NCBI GenBank assembly: GCA_963693085.1
Contig: OY856412.1
Coordinates: 1,058,116,244-1,058,180,243, forward strand
Length of the DNA: 64,000 nucleotides
Reading direction: 5' to 3'
Source: Alisma plantago-aquatica
Lineage: Eukaryota; Streptophyta; Magnoliopsida; Alismatales; Alismataceae
Shown here: in pieces, positions 1-12,530 of the stretch
How positions within the stretch are numbered: position 1 is the stretch's first letter
Layout of the letters: the number at the start of each line of letters is the position of its first letter
Program-made: the position numbers and the translations under genes
Notes under the pieces: model-generated
Told to the model about the DNA's origin: nothing
The model's database searches: none
Seen by the model: the letters and a program-made list of their open reading frames with translations, nothing else

Positions 1-3000
1 CCTAGAAATATTAGGGTTAGAAACAAGATAAGTAACATGAATTAAGAGCATAAATATAAAATGAGATAGAACTTTAATTTCATATTGTTGTTTTTATGGA
101 GATGAATAGAAGAGCTCTTATATGTTTGAATTCAAATATTCAGTATTTTGAAATATATATGGGTCTTTAGGATTCATTGTACCCTATGTAGTTGTAGCAT
201 TTATTGATTACATTCTTTGTATAAAGTAGACTAGAAATGATCTTTGAATGAGCTTTCCTAAGTGGATAAGTTTTCTTCCACACATTTGAGATGAATGGGA
301 GTTGAGTAATCCTGAGTAGCTCTTGGCTTCAGGACTGCAGGTTGCGTCCTGGTCCGGCTGGCAGGATGCATTACTGGGATCTAATGACTCCTATTAGTAA
401 CATAATAAGAGTAAATTTTGGATATATTAGATCCAAATTCTAGTATGAATGTATATACTCTAAGATTTTTAAGTATAAGGGAAAGACTGGGATAACTAAG
501 AATCAGTTGGAACTGATATCTGAGATCCGATTGGGGCCTCATATGAGAAACCCTTAATTGTGAATAAAGGAACACAACATAAGGTTTAGATTAAGTTAAT
601 TATTAGTATTATATGAACTCTAAATATAAAATGTGGAAAAGATATGAGAAAAGTATGTAAGGACCAATATAGTAAGAATCAATCATGAGGAATGGACTAT
701 ATAATCGAGTCTAATGTTTTTATGTACTCCAAAGAAAAGGGAAAATAGAAGAAAAGAGTTAAGTATAAAATAAGTACATAGAAGTGAAGAAGTCTTCAGA
801 AGAGTTAAAGTGAAGAGAACAAGACGAGCATGTAAATCATAAAACTAGGATAAGAAACTAAGTTGAAATAAAGAGAAATGTTAGAAATGATGAGCTTGAT
901 TAAGGAATGAGGGTTATGATATAATTGAGATCTTGGAATGCATACCTTTATGAATAAGTTTAATACATTCATCCTTACCGCCTTTGGATTCTAAGTCTCT
1001 ATAGAACAATAAACTAATTTCTAAAAGAAGAACAAAAGTGTAGCTTAACCAATGAATAAGTCATATAAAGGTAGACTATATTCAAGAGGTAAAAACTGGA
1101 TTAAAAGAGATACTAAGTTTGACCCATGCATGAGCCATTTGATTTAAATTGAAGGATATGTAATGTATTAAACATGAGTTGAAACTAGTAGAGAGATTAT
1201 GGATTTAGAATTTCAACTTTACATTAGCAGAAGGATAAAAAGAAACATGTGCAACATGGTATATATGATCATACACCTAAAAGAAGCAACATGATCATAA
1301 GAGAAAACTAGAAGTTAAATATGATATGTGGAATAGTAGAATATGGTAAGGGGAATATGGAAAGTAATGAAAAGGTTTGAAACATGGTGGAGTAATATAG
1401 ATTATAAAAGAAAGAGGTTGCAAGATTCAAGAAAGTGCTAATTAGTCAAGTGTCCTTGTTGATAACTAATTAAACCTACATATGAGAAATGTATTAATGA
1501 ATGTTTGAAGATAAGAATTCTAAGTCTCAAAATCATCTTCTCTTTCATATCTTCCTTAATGAAAGCAATGTGGGAATGAAGTGATAAGAAAATGAATCAT
1601 ATCTGATGCATAACCACCATGGTAGAGGCATCTAGTGAATGTAATAATGACATACAATATGATGATGAAACCCTAGCAGGGTAAATTGAGAATGTAATCT
1701 ATTTGAATGGCCAAGTAAAAGAAAGGAAATTCAATTGATAAGATAAGGATGACTTTAGTAAAACTTGTGAGATCCAAAGTTTGAATTTCAAATTAAGGGA
1801 GCAAAGTTACACACAACAACGTCATGCTACTGATAAGGACCAAACCCTAGAATGTTTAGAGTTATAGTAGTTCAAGGGTTGTCACTAGTGATTTGACCTT
1901 GAATACTAGCATCTCTATAAAACAATTTCATGTGATTTGCACTATGAGAAGTAAAGTAGCACTGATAGTAATCCTAGCTAATCTGAAAGGTTGATGAACA
2001 ATATGAAAATTATTTAGAGCAAGGGGTAATAAATAAATTTGAAATGTAACAAGTGTGTTTTGAATAAAAGAAGAAGTGCAAGATGATCAAAGTGTAATCT
2101 AAAACAAATTCTTGCACTGATATCAAGAATGATGAATAATCTATTCTTAGCTTGTATGTTTCAATTTTAGGGATGTTTAATCTACATGATTAAATTGAGA
2201 AGGATAAGTAGCAAAAAGTAAGTAGTAATGAATGAGAAGAGAGATAAGAGAAAACAATGACTTTTAGTAATATGTGAATTTGTTTTTAGATGTAAATTGG
2301 TTCTATGTATGATTTCAGTGTACATGTACAAGCAATATGTTAATTTCAGGTGTCTGATAGTTGTAGTCATTCATACTAGTAATCCATATTAGTATTGTAC
2401 AATTGTTGTATGGTGATATGATTCAAATGATGATAAAACAAATGGAGGGTTACCCTGAATAAGGTAGTCTTACCTATTCACTCATATGAATAAAAGGGAT
2501 AATAACCATATTGTATTGATATGTAACCCTAATGAGGTATAGCTTGTTATACATAGCTTTAATATAATTAAGTGATGGTAATTGGGTATGAATAGTCCTT
2601 GAATGACTAATACAATCATGGAGTACTTTGTTACTATTGTTGAAACCCTAGTATGCTATAACCCGATGGTTACACCTTGAATTATGTGTGGGCTCATACT
2701 TGAAAATAGTATGGAATGTAATGGTAATGCTTCACCTTATGCGTCTATTATCCAATGGGGATGCCGTGAGTAGTATGTTACACTTGTTGTTGAATCTAGT
2801 CTTCCATTTCAAGACTATTTTGCTATTTGAGTAACATAATAGTAAAAATTCAAAACAACATGGTGAACTCTCTTTTGTGATTTAGAGGTAATACATAACA
2901 ATAGTACATATTGTGCCGTATGAATTGAGATAGTTGGATTGGATTATCAATGTTGAGGTAACACCTCAAGAGTATGAAAATATTGAAATGGTTGTTTCTC

Positions 3001-3238
3001 TCTCTATCCTATGATTGATTGTGACATAGAGAATTCATTTGTTATCATTGAGCAGTCATGATTTAACATGTTGTGATTAGAAAAGAAATAAAGGACTTAA
3101 TGTTGAAAACTGCATTCAAGTATGAGATACAAGAATATAATGACATTTAAGATTTCAGAAGCTTAAAATAAACCTTGAAAGTACTTTTCTTAGACGTTTA
3201 TGTTTCGGGGACGAAACCTTTTAGGGGGGGGGGAGAAT
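1..3238 (+). mobile_element. 3' internal part of a Ty3/gypsy-like element, no coding seen
   Basis: AT-rich sequence with stops in all frames. I cannot recognise gag or pol code in it. It is assigned to a gypsy element only because its right end has the usual 3' layout of plant gypsy elements: a TTTCGGGGACGAAACC block at about 3202-3217, then a G-rich polypurine tract, then an LTR starting TGTTATGACC. In many plant gypsy elements that TTTCGAGGACGAAA-like block closes pol, so pol may have decayed past recognition, or this may be a large non-coding derivative. The left end lies outside the window. Confidence 0.45.
3223..3238 (+). other. Polypurine tract before the LTR
   Basis: A run of ten or more G followed by AGAATTG directly precedes the LTR start TGTTATGACC. 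This is the plus-strand primer position for reverse transcription in plant gypsy elements. Confidence 0.7.
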
Positions 3239-6200
3239 TGTTATGACCGTATCCGAGCTTAATTAGTAAACTAGGGTTTACCTGGATGATTATATGCTTA
3301 ATTGGAATGATCATTTCTTAAATTTAATTAATGATGATAATTCAATTATGATATTTTAAACCTAATAAGAACGTTAAGTGTTCTATTGTTTGAGAAATAT
3401 AAACCCTAGTTGGCTGAAATTAGGGTTTTGATGGTACATGAGTATGGAATTTGATCAAGATAGTAGTACGGTAAATAATTTATCATATTTTCTATGTAAT
3501 TTGGATTTAATTGAAATTTGGATATAATATGTATAACGCAATCTTGCATTTCAGTGAAAAATTTCAAATTTTTTGGATGTTCTTTAAAAGTCATTCTTGG
3601 TCAAGATATATTTCAACCGACCATGCTGACAGAATGCTATTTAGAAGTATATTATTTTATTTGTATTTATTTATTGGTAAATCCAAATAATCTGAAATTT
3701 TTACTAGATATCTTAAACTCAATCATAAAAAACATGTAAAATTTTCATAATTTTTGGATTTGTTTAGACCTTATCAGTAGATGAATTATAGTAACTGACA
3801 TTTCTATAGAGTTTTGGATAACATTACACTATTCGATTTTTATTTATTTAATGGAAGCTTGGAATGATCTCAAATTTTTATTGAAACTTTGTAACGAAAT
3901 TACACACAATATGATAAATTCTCATAATTTTGAAGGATGTTTGATCTCTGAAATACACGAATTTACATAAACCTTTTTATGACAGAAATTTTTGCTAAAA
4001 TAAGAAAAAGTATAGTAAGGGGTCAAAGTGCAATTGACCCAAGCAGCTCAATTGCTCTATATGGTCAACCTAACACACAAGGAGCTCTCTTAATTCGTGA
4101 TTCAATCTAGAGAAATGACTAGAGAGAGAGAGAGAGTTAGGGTTTGAGAGGAGAAATTGATGGAGATGCTGACCTAGGATTTTGCGGTCCGAAGAATGAT
4201 GAAATCATGTAAGTTTAACTTCTTTGGATATAGTTTCATGATGAATATTATGTCACATGTCAAAATTCCGTCCCTCCTCTAATTTGATCCAAAATGGTAT
4301 CAAAACTTCCCCTTTTCTCACTCTTTCTTCATAATCCCTCATTTTTAGGGTTTCCGAGTTGAAAGGAAGAAGAATTGGGTGAATTGCTAGGGATTTGATA
4401 TGAGATCGAGATTTTCAGGGATGAGCTGCTTTTTAAGGAGTTTTCACACCTTAGGGTGAGTGGGAACTTCCTTTAAACAATATATTGCATGAAAATTGGT
4501 TAATTCATCCATAATCTTTAATCGCTAGTATGAGACTACAAACCCTGAATTGTCTATTTGTTCTAAGTTGTTGAAAAATGATATGAAATGGATTCTTCCT
4601 CTATTTGTATGAAGTTCAAATGGTACAATCATATTATAAATGTATACAATACATCCTAATGAGAATTCCCTAAGTATTCACAGAGGTTATAAGAGTAAAT
4701 TGAAATATAGGGAATTTGTCTATGACTAAAAATTGTTGTATAAGTAAACAAAGAAAATTTCTTATCAAGACCCTCTTCATTATGAATGATTGTTTATCTG
4801 AATTCATAGTACATATATGTTAGATACTATCTTGGATTTCGTTCAAAGTGAATAGTGTTTGTTTGATATCTCAGTAATGAGGGTGAAACCCTAGATGCGA
4901 GGAAAGTTGGATATTTGTGAATAGATATCGTGAAATCCATTTGAAGGGATTTTCTTGACATGATAAACTTTATTTATTCAATGTTATTATTGATGCATGA
5001 TATCCTAGTGAATGGCATGGAAACCAAAATTCAACTCAGTTGCAAGGTTTCATACATATATTGATTTTATTTGATTTGTTGATAGTAGTCTTTATTCAAT
5101 GAATGTTTATGTCGCATGAAATCTTTATGGGAACCATGTGAATAAGTTGTTGTCTAGTGAGAGGTGACAAGATGTGTGATGGCCTTGTAAGCCATGAGAA
5201 TACTTCTACAACCAGTGAAATGAATACCTTGGTCTAAGGACCTAGAGGTAATGGTTACCTGTTATAGAGGTAACAATGCTATGGGATGATATAAGGGTTT
5301 GAATACCCACATCTTGTAATTATGATAATGATGTGAAGGGATGAGAATTCCTAGTAATGTGATAAGGGATTGACATCCCAGGTATAATGTGTTTTAAAGA
5401 TTTGAAAAATATGTGATAGTTGTATTACACCTTTCTTTGTAGCATTTGTGGTGATTAAATGAAACACTAAGGGTAGGGTGTTCAATGAATCAAGTATTGT
5501 GATATCAATTTTCTCAGTTATTATTAATAATTCTTGTCATGATAAGTAATTAAATCTTAGTTGAGTTATGAGATGCACAACTCAAGATTTGGGTTGATAT
5601 GCACGATTCTAGTGTGTATGTGCCAAGTGGACATGAAATCTGTTTATTTAAGAATTTTAGTCTACCTGCATGTATAGTATGTTGATTACTCAGTATATTA
5701 CAGTGTTTTGAATATACTGCTCTGCCAATTTTAGAATGATATACATGTTGTATTATAACTTCATATTAGTAGACGTGATACCATAGAGATACCAGAGTCA
5801 ATTATAAGTAAGAGAAGGGTACAATGTAGAAAGAGCTTTCTAGGAATAATAAAATAATAGACTTAGGAGCCCTGAACACTGTAGAACCCCTATGTGAGGT
5901 CTGCGCCTTAGGGGTAAACGACCTAGCCCTAGAAGTGTCCAGTATATGGGAGTCAGAACATGCTATCAGGTGGCACGGGGGATGAATCCCTAGTGGAAGT
6001 CTCCTTAAATTATAGTTTGCAATGTCCAATATCAACCATAAGTCTTGGTGGCACTAGAGTACAGAAAAGCCAAGAGGTGGCTTGACTCTCTACCTGTGTG
6101 CTCAGGTTAGAGGAGTAGTCCAGTTTAGGCCAGAGAGTCGTTTCCTTGTTGCAGACTAGGAGAGTAGTCAGACTTAGCATTTCCCGGGTGTGTCCGCTAA

Positions 6201-7005
6201 GTCTTGTATGGTGTGATCGTAGTGCACTACGAGTCTTCATATGTAGAGTACACTGCATATGATCAGGGCACAATAAAATGAATGAGAGGTCAAACAAGTG
6301 TGTACAGTTATTCAATTATTCTTTGTATGTTTCTAAATTATTAGTTCTCTTTATGATCAATCAAGCATTTAATATATTGATTCACTCTCATAGATATTTA
6401 TAGTATCCTGTCATATTTATGATTGTCAATTATTAGACTCTCTAAAGCTTTCTGCTGTTATAATTGATATCAATTGCTCAAAAGTATATCTATAATTATA
6501 TCAATGCTTTAGACTATTTCTTTGAAGTACTCATTCACTGAGCAAGAAGGCTCACCCCTCTACTCAAAATTTTTAGGGAAATCACATGGACTTGAAGAAG
6601 ATATCATTGCATCAGAGTGGATCTGCCACAAGAGTTAAATATGAGTATAGTTAAGTTCAGTCGGTTCCTATCATTCTAGGTCCTTGTATAGATCTGAGAG
6701 AGTTGTAAATGATGTTTTGTATGATTGTTTCCTTAATAAGAGAGAATGCAAATGATTGTCATGTCATATGTACATGGAAGTGTGAGAAACATAATGAATG
6801 TATGGATGTGTATCATTAATGCTGGTATTATATTAGAGAAATGAAAGCTTAATTCTCTTGTAAAGTTAGTTTATGTGGTTCAATGCGAGAAAACAAAGAG
6901 TTTGAAAAAGAAGAAAAAGTTAAGGGTGATCTTTGTATTACGTTAAATCCTCAATTTATACCCTAATATCAGGATTAATGGTAATTGTGAGATTGGGGTG
7001 TAACA
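3239..7005 (+). mobile_element. Long gypsy-type LTR (3' LTR of the element at left)
   Basis: It begins TGTTATGACC right after the polypurine tract. The proposed end is GGGGTGTAACA at 7005, giving TGTTA...TAACA inverted ends and a 3.77-kb LTR. Long LTRs like this occur in Tekay/Del chromoviruses. An (AG)n stretch lies near 4122-4136. A block near 6535-6560 reads like the CACTGAGCAAGAAGGCTCACCCC segment common in gypsy LTRs (short form shown only: CTCACCCC). No second LTR is in the window, so the right border is inferred from the terminal dinucleotide and from the copia code that starts directly after it. Short frames in it (for example 5802-6315 minus) look like LTR noise. Confidence 0.55.
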
Positions 7006-7499
7006 ATAAACTTACTAGGTATTCTGACTCCGACTACACTAACATTCGATGTGACAAAAAATCTACTTGTGGATATTGTTCTTTTATTAGAGGAAATATG
7101 GTCACATGGCAAAGTAAAAAGTAAACTGTGGTTTCCCGATTGAGTGTTGAAGCTAAATACCGGGCAATGGCCCATAGGCCCCATACTGCTTGTGAATTAA
7201 TGTGGGTCCAAGGACTCCTCAAGGAATTTAAGATTTCTGACTCTGATCGTATTTCTGTACGCTGTGATAATAAAGTTGTCAATTTTATTGCCAATAATCC
7301 CACTTTCCATGAGTGCACGAAGCACATCAAAGTGGATTGCCACTTTGTACGTGAAGCCATACTCTTTGGTCGCATATGCACTCCTTATCTCAAGAGGGAG
7401 GATTGGAATGTTGACAAAATCACCAAGATACTTCCCAAAACACATTTTTCTACGTTGGTGGAAAAGATGGGCATGTTTAATATCTATGCTCTAGCTTGA
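7006..7499 (+). pseudogene. Ty1/copia RNase H C-terminal fragment
   Basis: The translation shows the characteristic order of the copia RNase H domain: YSDSDYTN (the usual YSDSDWA box), KKSTCGYCSF (RRSTSGYC), VTWQSKK, VSRLSVEAKYRAMA (the SSAEAEYRA box), ELMWVQGLL, then RCDNKVVNFIANNPTFHECTKHIKVDCHFVRE and a C-terminal DILTKxL-like region ending in a stop at 7499. There is an in-frame stop after QSKK (about 7124) and the frame resumes at once. Only the end of pol is present: the upstream part is cut off exactly where the gypsy LTR ends, as if the gypsy element had inserted into this copia element. It encodes nothing functional. Family assignment is firm; the clade is not. Confidence 0.88.
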
Positions 7500-7727
7500 G
7501 GGAGAATATTAGTATATAAGTATAATGTGTTATCGTGTGTTGTGTATTTTGTTATGTGTTGTCTTGTGTCATGTGTTTTGTTATGAGCTTTAAAATTGTC
7601 TTTGTGTCTAGCTTTTCTTTTATCCCATATTGGCTAGTTCTGTATCTCCCTTCCTCTCTTATCCTATAAAGGAAAGTGCTTTGTAATTGTTTCGGTTTAA
7701 CAAATATAGATTTTTTTTCCAGTTCAT
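7500..7727 (+). mobile_element. Copia 3' PPT and short LTR
   Basis: Directly after the pol stop comes GAGGGAGAATATTAG, a copia polypurine tract leading to a TGTTAG-type LTR start (here TATTAG at about 7508). The sequence that follows has the pattern of a short copia LTR, with a TATA-like TCCTATAAAGG near 7662-7672 and a T-rich end near 7710-7727. The right border is approximate because no partner LTR is available. Confidence 0.55.
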
Positions 7728-8069
7728 ACGTACTATATCCTTGTTATTGAACTATGCACAATGTAGGATTGAGATGCATGATAAAATCTAGGAAGGGACT
7801 ATTTGGTGGATTACATGCTAAACCAAGTGGGAATTCAATATCAAGTTCAAGATGGAAAGTTTTTTAAGATCACTAGCTAAGCATGATTTTAACATTTAAT
7901 ATTTCAAATATTTCAAATATATGTAGGATGTTCACAAAGTAGATCAATTTCAAGTTATCTGATTTGACAAGTTTTGTATCTTCCTATCATGTCTTTTCTA
8001 GGGTTTAGTACTTTATGTTCTCAAACTCTAGGATGGAATGATACTATTGCCTTAGTAGCTTATTATAGT
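7728..8069. other. Unassigned AT-rich intergenic sequence
   Basis: No frame, repeat or element end that I can name. It includes a short ATTTCAAATATTTCAAATAT tandem near 7899-7920. Confidence 0.4.
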
Positions 8070-8980
8070 TAGACATGTCAAATGAGTGGGTGGGCTGGAT
8101 TTGGGTTGAGTCATTGTGGGTTTGGGTCACGTGGGTGTGAGATAAAAAAGTTGCAATGTTAAAGGGGTAAAGCAATAACATACTCAAACCTGATACAACG
8201 GGTTACGGATCCACCCATAATATGTGTATAGTAAAAAAATTGCTAGTTGCCTCTATACAACAAAAAATAGAATGATTCATCAACAACTTTTAGTGCAAAC
8301 ACGTGATAATGAGAGCAACCATACAATGTTTATGGTGTCAAATACAATATGCTACCCATTGCTTTTTTTAACATAAAATTATAAGATACATAAGTCCCAA
8401 CATTTTTGTATTGTATAATTGAAAAAGAAAATGATATAGATATTGCAAATAACATAATATGTTACTATAAAAAATGCTATATTTTTCATCTAGCATTATA
8501 GACTACTAACATAACATGTTCTATGATTATCTATTGCACAAAGTTAACATAAAATGAATATGATTGAAGTGACAGGAAATCAAATATGCAACGCATTATA
8601 TGTTCATGAATATAAACAAAAAATTACAACATAACTACTATGTTTACAGTAGCACAAAATTAACAAAACATATTAATCATAATATTTCAACTTTGTCTTT
8701 ATACACTATATACATTACATATCGACTATTTAGCTACTTTATAAATATGTGTGTGTCATGTCTTAAGAGTCATACTTGTATTTTATTTATATTAATATAT
8801 TTATTTTACTTAGATGGGTCACCCGTGAATGCCCTCGTGTTCCCCGCAAAACTTGCTAAATAAACAAGTGGGTATGGGTTTGGGTGATTTCTACTGGGTG
8901 GGCAATTTCATCTCTCAAACCCAACTTAAATGGATTGACCCATGAGTACCTGCAGATTTTGACCCAGTTTGACATGTCTA
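8070..8980. mobile_element. hAT-like non-autonomous DNA transposon
   Basis: The left end reads TAGACATGTCAAATGAGTGG and the right end, on the other strand, TAGACATGTCAAACTGGGTC, so the terminal inverted repeat is at least 13 bp. The flanking octamers are ATTATAGT (8062-8069) and ATTCTAGT (8981-8988), 7 of 8 bases identical, as expected for an aged 8-bp hAT target-site duplication. Subterminal regions are rich in TGGGTTTGGGT and ACCCAA motifs pointing in opposite directions at the two ends, typical of plant hAT elements with TAGxxxTGTCAAA ends. There is no transposase frame: the 87-codon frame at 8600-8863 shows no BED or dimerisation motif. It would depend on a transposase from elsewhere. Confidence 0.75.
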
Positions 8981-8988
8981 ATTCTAGT

Positions 8989-11190
8989 ATATTGGGGGAC
9001 AACTAATCCCTATCCATTGAGTAGGGTTTTGGGTACTTGGCCCACACAAGTGAACCAAAGCCCAAGGGACTAAACTCCACATGGATTCAAAACTCCAGGA
9101 GATCAAATCCAATGACAAATTTATGATCAACAATATTTCATCATTTTCAAATAAGGGTTGTGAACTTCAAGAGACAAGAAGAGTGTTCAAAATCATTTTC
9201 GGTTCAATACTAATCAAGATAGTATGCAAGCAAATCGATAGGGAAAATAGTAGTTCAAAATGAAATTGAAGATATAGTACCTTATATACCAAGAAAAAGT
9301 CAAATATTTCCACACTAGTATTCAAGAATATCCAAAGATTCAAATCCTAAAAAGGAGAAATATTCCATGATATTATGAAAATGTTATCTTTGGAACTCAC
9401 TTATTAGGTGTCATTAGGTGCAAGTTCATCATTGTAATCTTTATACATGTTCTAGGTGTTAATATTTCTCTATGGTGATTGGTTGGATCATCACTAAGCC
9501 TACGCAGTCATAAATCATGTGTTACACAATTCCCCTTAGTGTCAATGTTATGTGATACACTAATATCTCTTGTGCACGTATAACTTTAGTGATACATAAT
9601 TGTATTATGAAAAAGGGAAAATATTTACTAGGGTATAGTTTCCATATTTTCATGAGTGCAAATTAATAACATAGGTAAAATTATTGAAGTCAAGTTCCCA
9701 ATTTATCCCTTAACATGTTTATTTGTATTCATTTGTCTCTTTTTCATATTGTAATATCCATTATATGAATCATTAATAAGAATAGATATTTTGAGGCTGA
9801 CTATTGGGAACTATGGTCTAAAAACATGGATTACCTTGTTTAGGAAATGGTTCTTGATCTTCTTTAATTTCCAATGGTACATCATCTTGTTGACGTGCTT
9901 ATTAAAGTCATTCCTATGTACTTCTAAGAATTAAATCATGTTAGTGTATAAGCATTGAAATGTAATGGTGTATATTTGTTGGCTTCATTTATAATAGTGT
10001 TGGTTCATTAATTTTCCAATTGAAACTTGGATTCACAGTTCAAGATAGGAGAAAAATAAAGTCAAGGAGATGTCAAGTACCTCTTTGACGAGATAGGGAA
10101 TGGGTCACCCTGCGCATGAGTTAGACCTATAATTTGTAATTTTGTCAAAATTTATAAGCATTATGGATATTGTGTTCTTTTATTTTTGTTATTGTTTTTG
10201 GAAACATTAGTTGTTGTTTTAGAAACATTTGTTCTTTTACCAATTGATACATAATTATGTCATATGACTTTATTTTGGTTTAGTGATGATCAACATGTGA
10301 TTGGTTAAATAGTTAATTGATATTTGGATATTATGGAATTTTTTTATTATAGGAAGAGGAAGGATTGTCATGCAAATAAGTGTTCCAAATCATTTTGGGT
10401 TCAATACTAACAATGTTGATACATGTGGTATTAATAAATCTAATCAACTCCTTTAAGAACGTGTTACATTCTATTTACACGATCTCAAGCAATGAATTTT
10501 TGATATAGCTTACAAGGACAACTGTTACCGATAGGGATGGAGTCACCTGTAGCAGATGATGTTATGATTTTAAGGCATATTACTCCTGACAAACACATAA
10601 CATGAAATACCACCAGTAGCAACCTTCTAGAATTGTGAACCATCATCGTATAACATGATATATTAGGTTAGTGAGGGACAAAAAATCAAAGAAGAAACAA
10701 TTTTTGGGTCTTTCATATAGCCTCATGACCTCCCTAGGAAAGCTCAAGAGCATGTGAGGAATGATCATCTACATCCTAAGGATCTCCCACCGATACCCCG
10801 ATCATTAATCACGTTCAGGCCATGAGGCTCCATGTCATCAACTAGACTACGGGCCTTGTCTGCTTTTTACCAAGTATAGGGTAGTATGAGCCTATAGAAC
10901 AAATCTTGTTCAAATAAGATCGTGCTTGGATCATTGGAACAGGGGTTTAACTACACGATAACTCTGTAGAATCTGTTAGTGTGGGACTATACTTTGGATC
11001 ACCAATGCACTCCACGGGAGTGTCTTCCTTCAGCCTACCCAACATTCGGGGACGGTGAGCGGGCAATTTATGCCTTTCCAGAACTTGAACACAATTTCAA
11101 CTGTCGCACTATTGGATTAGAAGGTGACATTGGTGCACCATGGCATCAAGGTTGTCAAAATTGTCCCTCAATTTGTGAACCTAATATGAT
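8989..11190. other. Unassigned intergenic sequence
   Basis: About 2.2 kb without a recognisable gene. The frames at 9081-9263 and 10979-11197 match no family I know. A more GC-balanced stretch at about 10700-11160 stands out against the AT-rich surroundings and could be the remains of an element or gene, but I cannot name it. Confidence 0.4.
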
Positions 11191-11194
11191 CTCA

Positions 11195-12530
11195 TAAATT
11201 TCAATTTTGAAATACATTATGTTAATCTGGAATGTTTGTGGGTTAGACACCGTTTGATCAGTTATACTTCCACAAATTAAAATAACTTTTATTATAGGAA
11301 GAGGAAGACTTGTCATGTAGACTCTAGCTAGGATGGTGGTTTCTTCCTGATGAAAATCCACTCCCGAGAATCCATCTCAATCAAATCGTATGGATGGGAT
11401 ATCTGTTTCAATATTGAATTCATAGAATGATTCCAATAATGGGGGATGGATGTGGTTGTCCTCTTTTTTCTTCATTAGGGGTGAGGTCCACTTAGAATAA
11501 CCCAATATCAAAAAAGGGATAAAACTAAAGAAGGGTGAAAATAAATGATGACTAGGAGATGAATTGGGCAGTTAGGGTCTGGTGATTTTGGGCAATTTTG
11601 TTGAATTCGGCAACACCTTCCGGCCGATAGCCGTAGGGGTGATCCACAAACACCTTTGTCATGGCAAAGATGACGAGGTATACTATCCATAAATTTAGTT
11701 TTGAAATACATTATGTTAATATGGCATGCTCGTGGGTTAGGCATTGTTTGATCAGTTATGGTTTTATGAATTTGAATAACTTGGGTTATAGGAAGAGGAA
11801 GGCTTGTCATGCAGACACCATCTAGGATGGTGATTTTTTTCCTGATGGAAATCAACTCTCGATCATCCATACCAACCACATCATATTAGTGGGATATCCA
11901 TTTCAATTTTGAGTTCACATAATGGTTTGACATAGTGGGGGATGGATGTGGTTGTCCTCTTTTTTCATCATTACGAGTGAGGTCCTGTTAGAATAACCTA
12001 TAATGAAAACTGATATAAACTAAAGAAGGATGAAAATAGATGATGACTAGGATTTGAATTGGGAATTTAGGGCTTGGTGATTTCAGTGGTGCCTTCCGAT
12101 CAATCACCCCTAGGGTGATCTACCAACACCTCCATCATGACACCACCAACGATGTCTACCATCCATAAATTAAATTTTGAAATCCATTCAAATTAATCTG
12201 ACATGTTTGTGGATTAGGCATCATTTGATCAGTTATGCTTTTACAAATTCAAATAACTTGGTTCATAGGAAGAAAAAGGGTTGTGATGCAAACACCATCT
12301 AGGATGGTGGTTTCTTCCTGATGGAAATCCACTCTCGAGTATCCATCCCAACCACATCATATTGATGGGATATCCATTTCAATTTTGAGTTGATAGATTG
12401 GTTTGATATAGTGGAGGATGGATGTGGTTGTCTTCTTTTTTCATTACTAGGGGCGAGGTCCACTTAGAATAAACAACAATAAAAAAAGGGATAGGATTAA
12501 AGAAGGATGGAAACAAATCTTGTTGTCATA
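11195..12530. repeat. Three tandem copies of a ~480-bp repeat
   Basis: The landmark TTTTGAAATACATTATGTT starts near 11205 and 11699, and a variant of it near 12175, giving periods of about 494 and 476 bp. In each copy it is followed in the same order by GTTTGATCAGTTAT, TATAGGAAGAGGAAG (or a variant), GGATGGTGGTTTCTTCC, GGGATATCC, GGATGGATGTGGTTGTC and a TTAGAATAACC segment. Copies differ by many substitutions and small indels, so the array is old. Frames in it, such as 11508-11879 minus, arise from the repeat and are not conserved as protein between copies. Confidence 0.82.

Noticed and set aside
10979..11197. Organelle-derived insertion or small gene in the GC-balanced patch
   Set aside because: I could not match it to any plastid or mitochondrial gene, and the frame has no recognisable domain.
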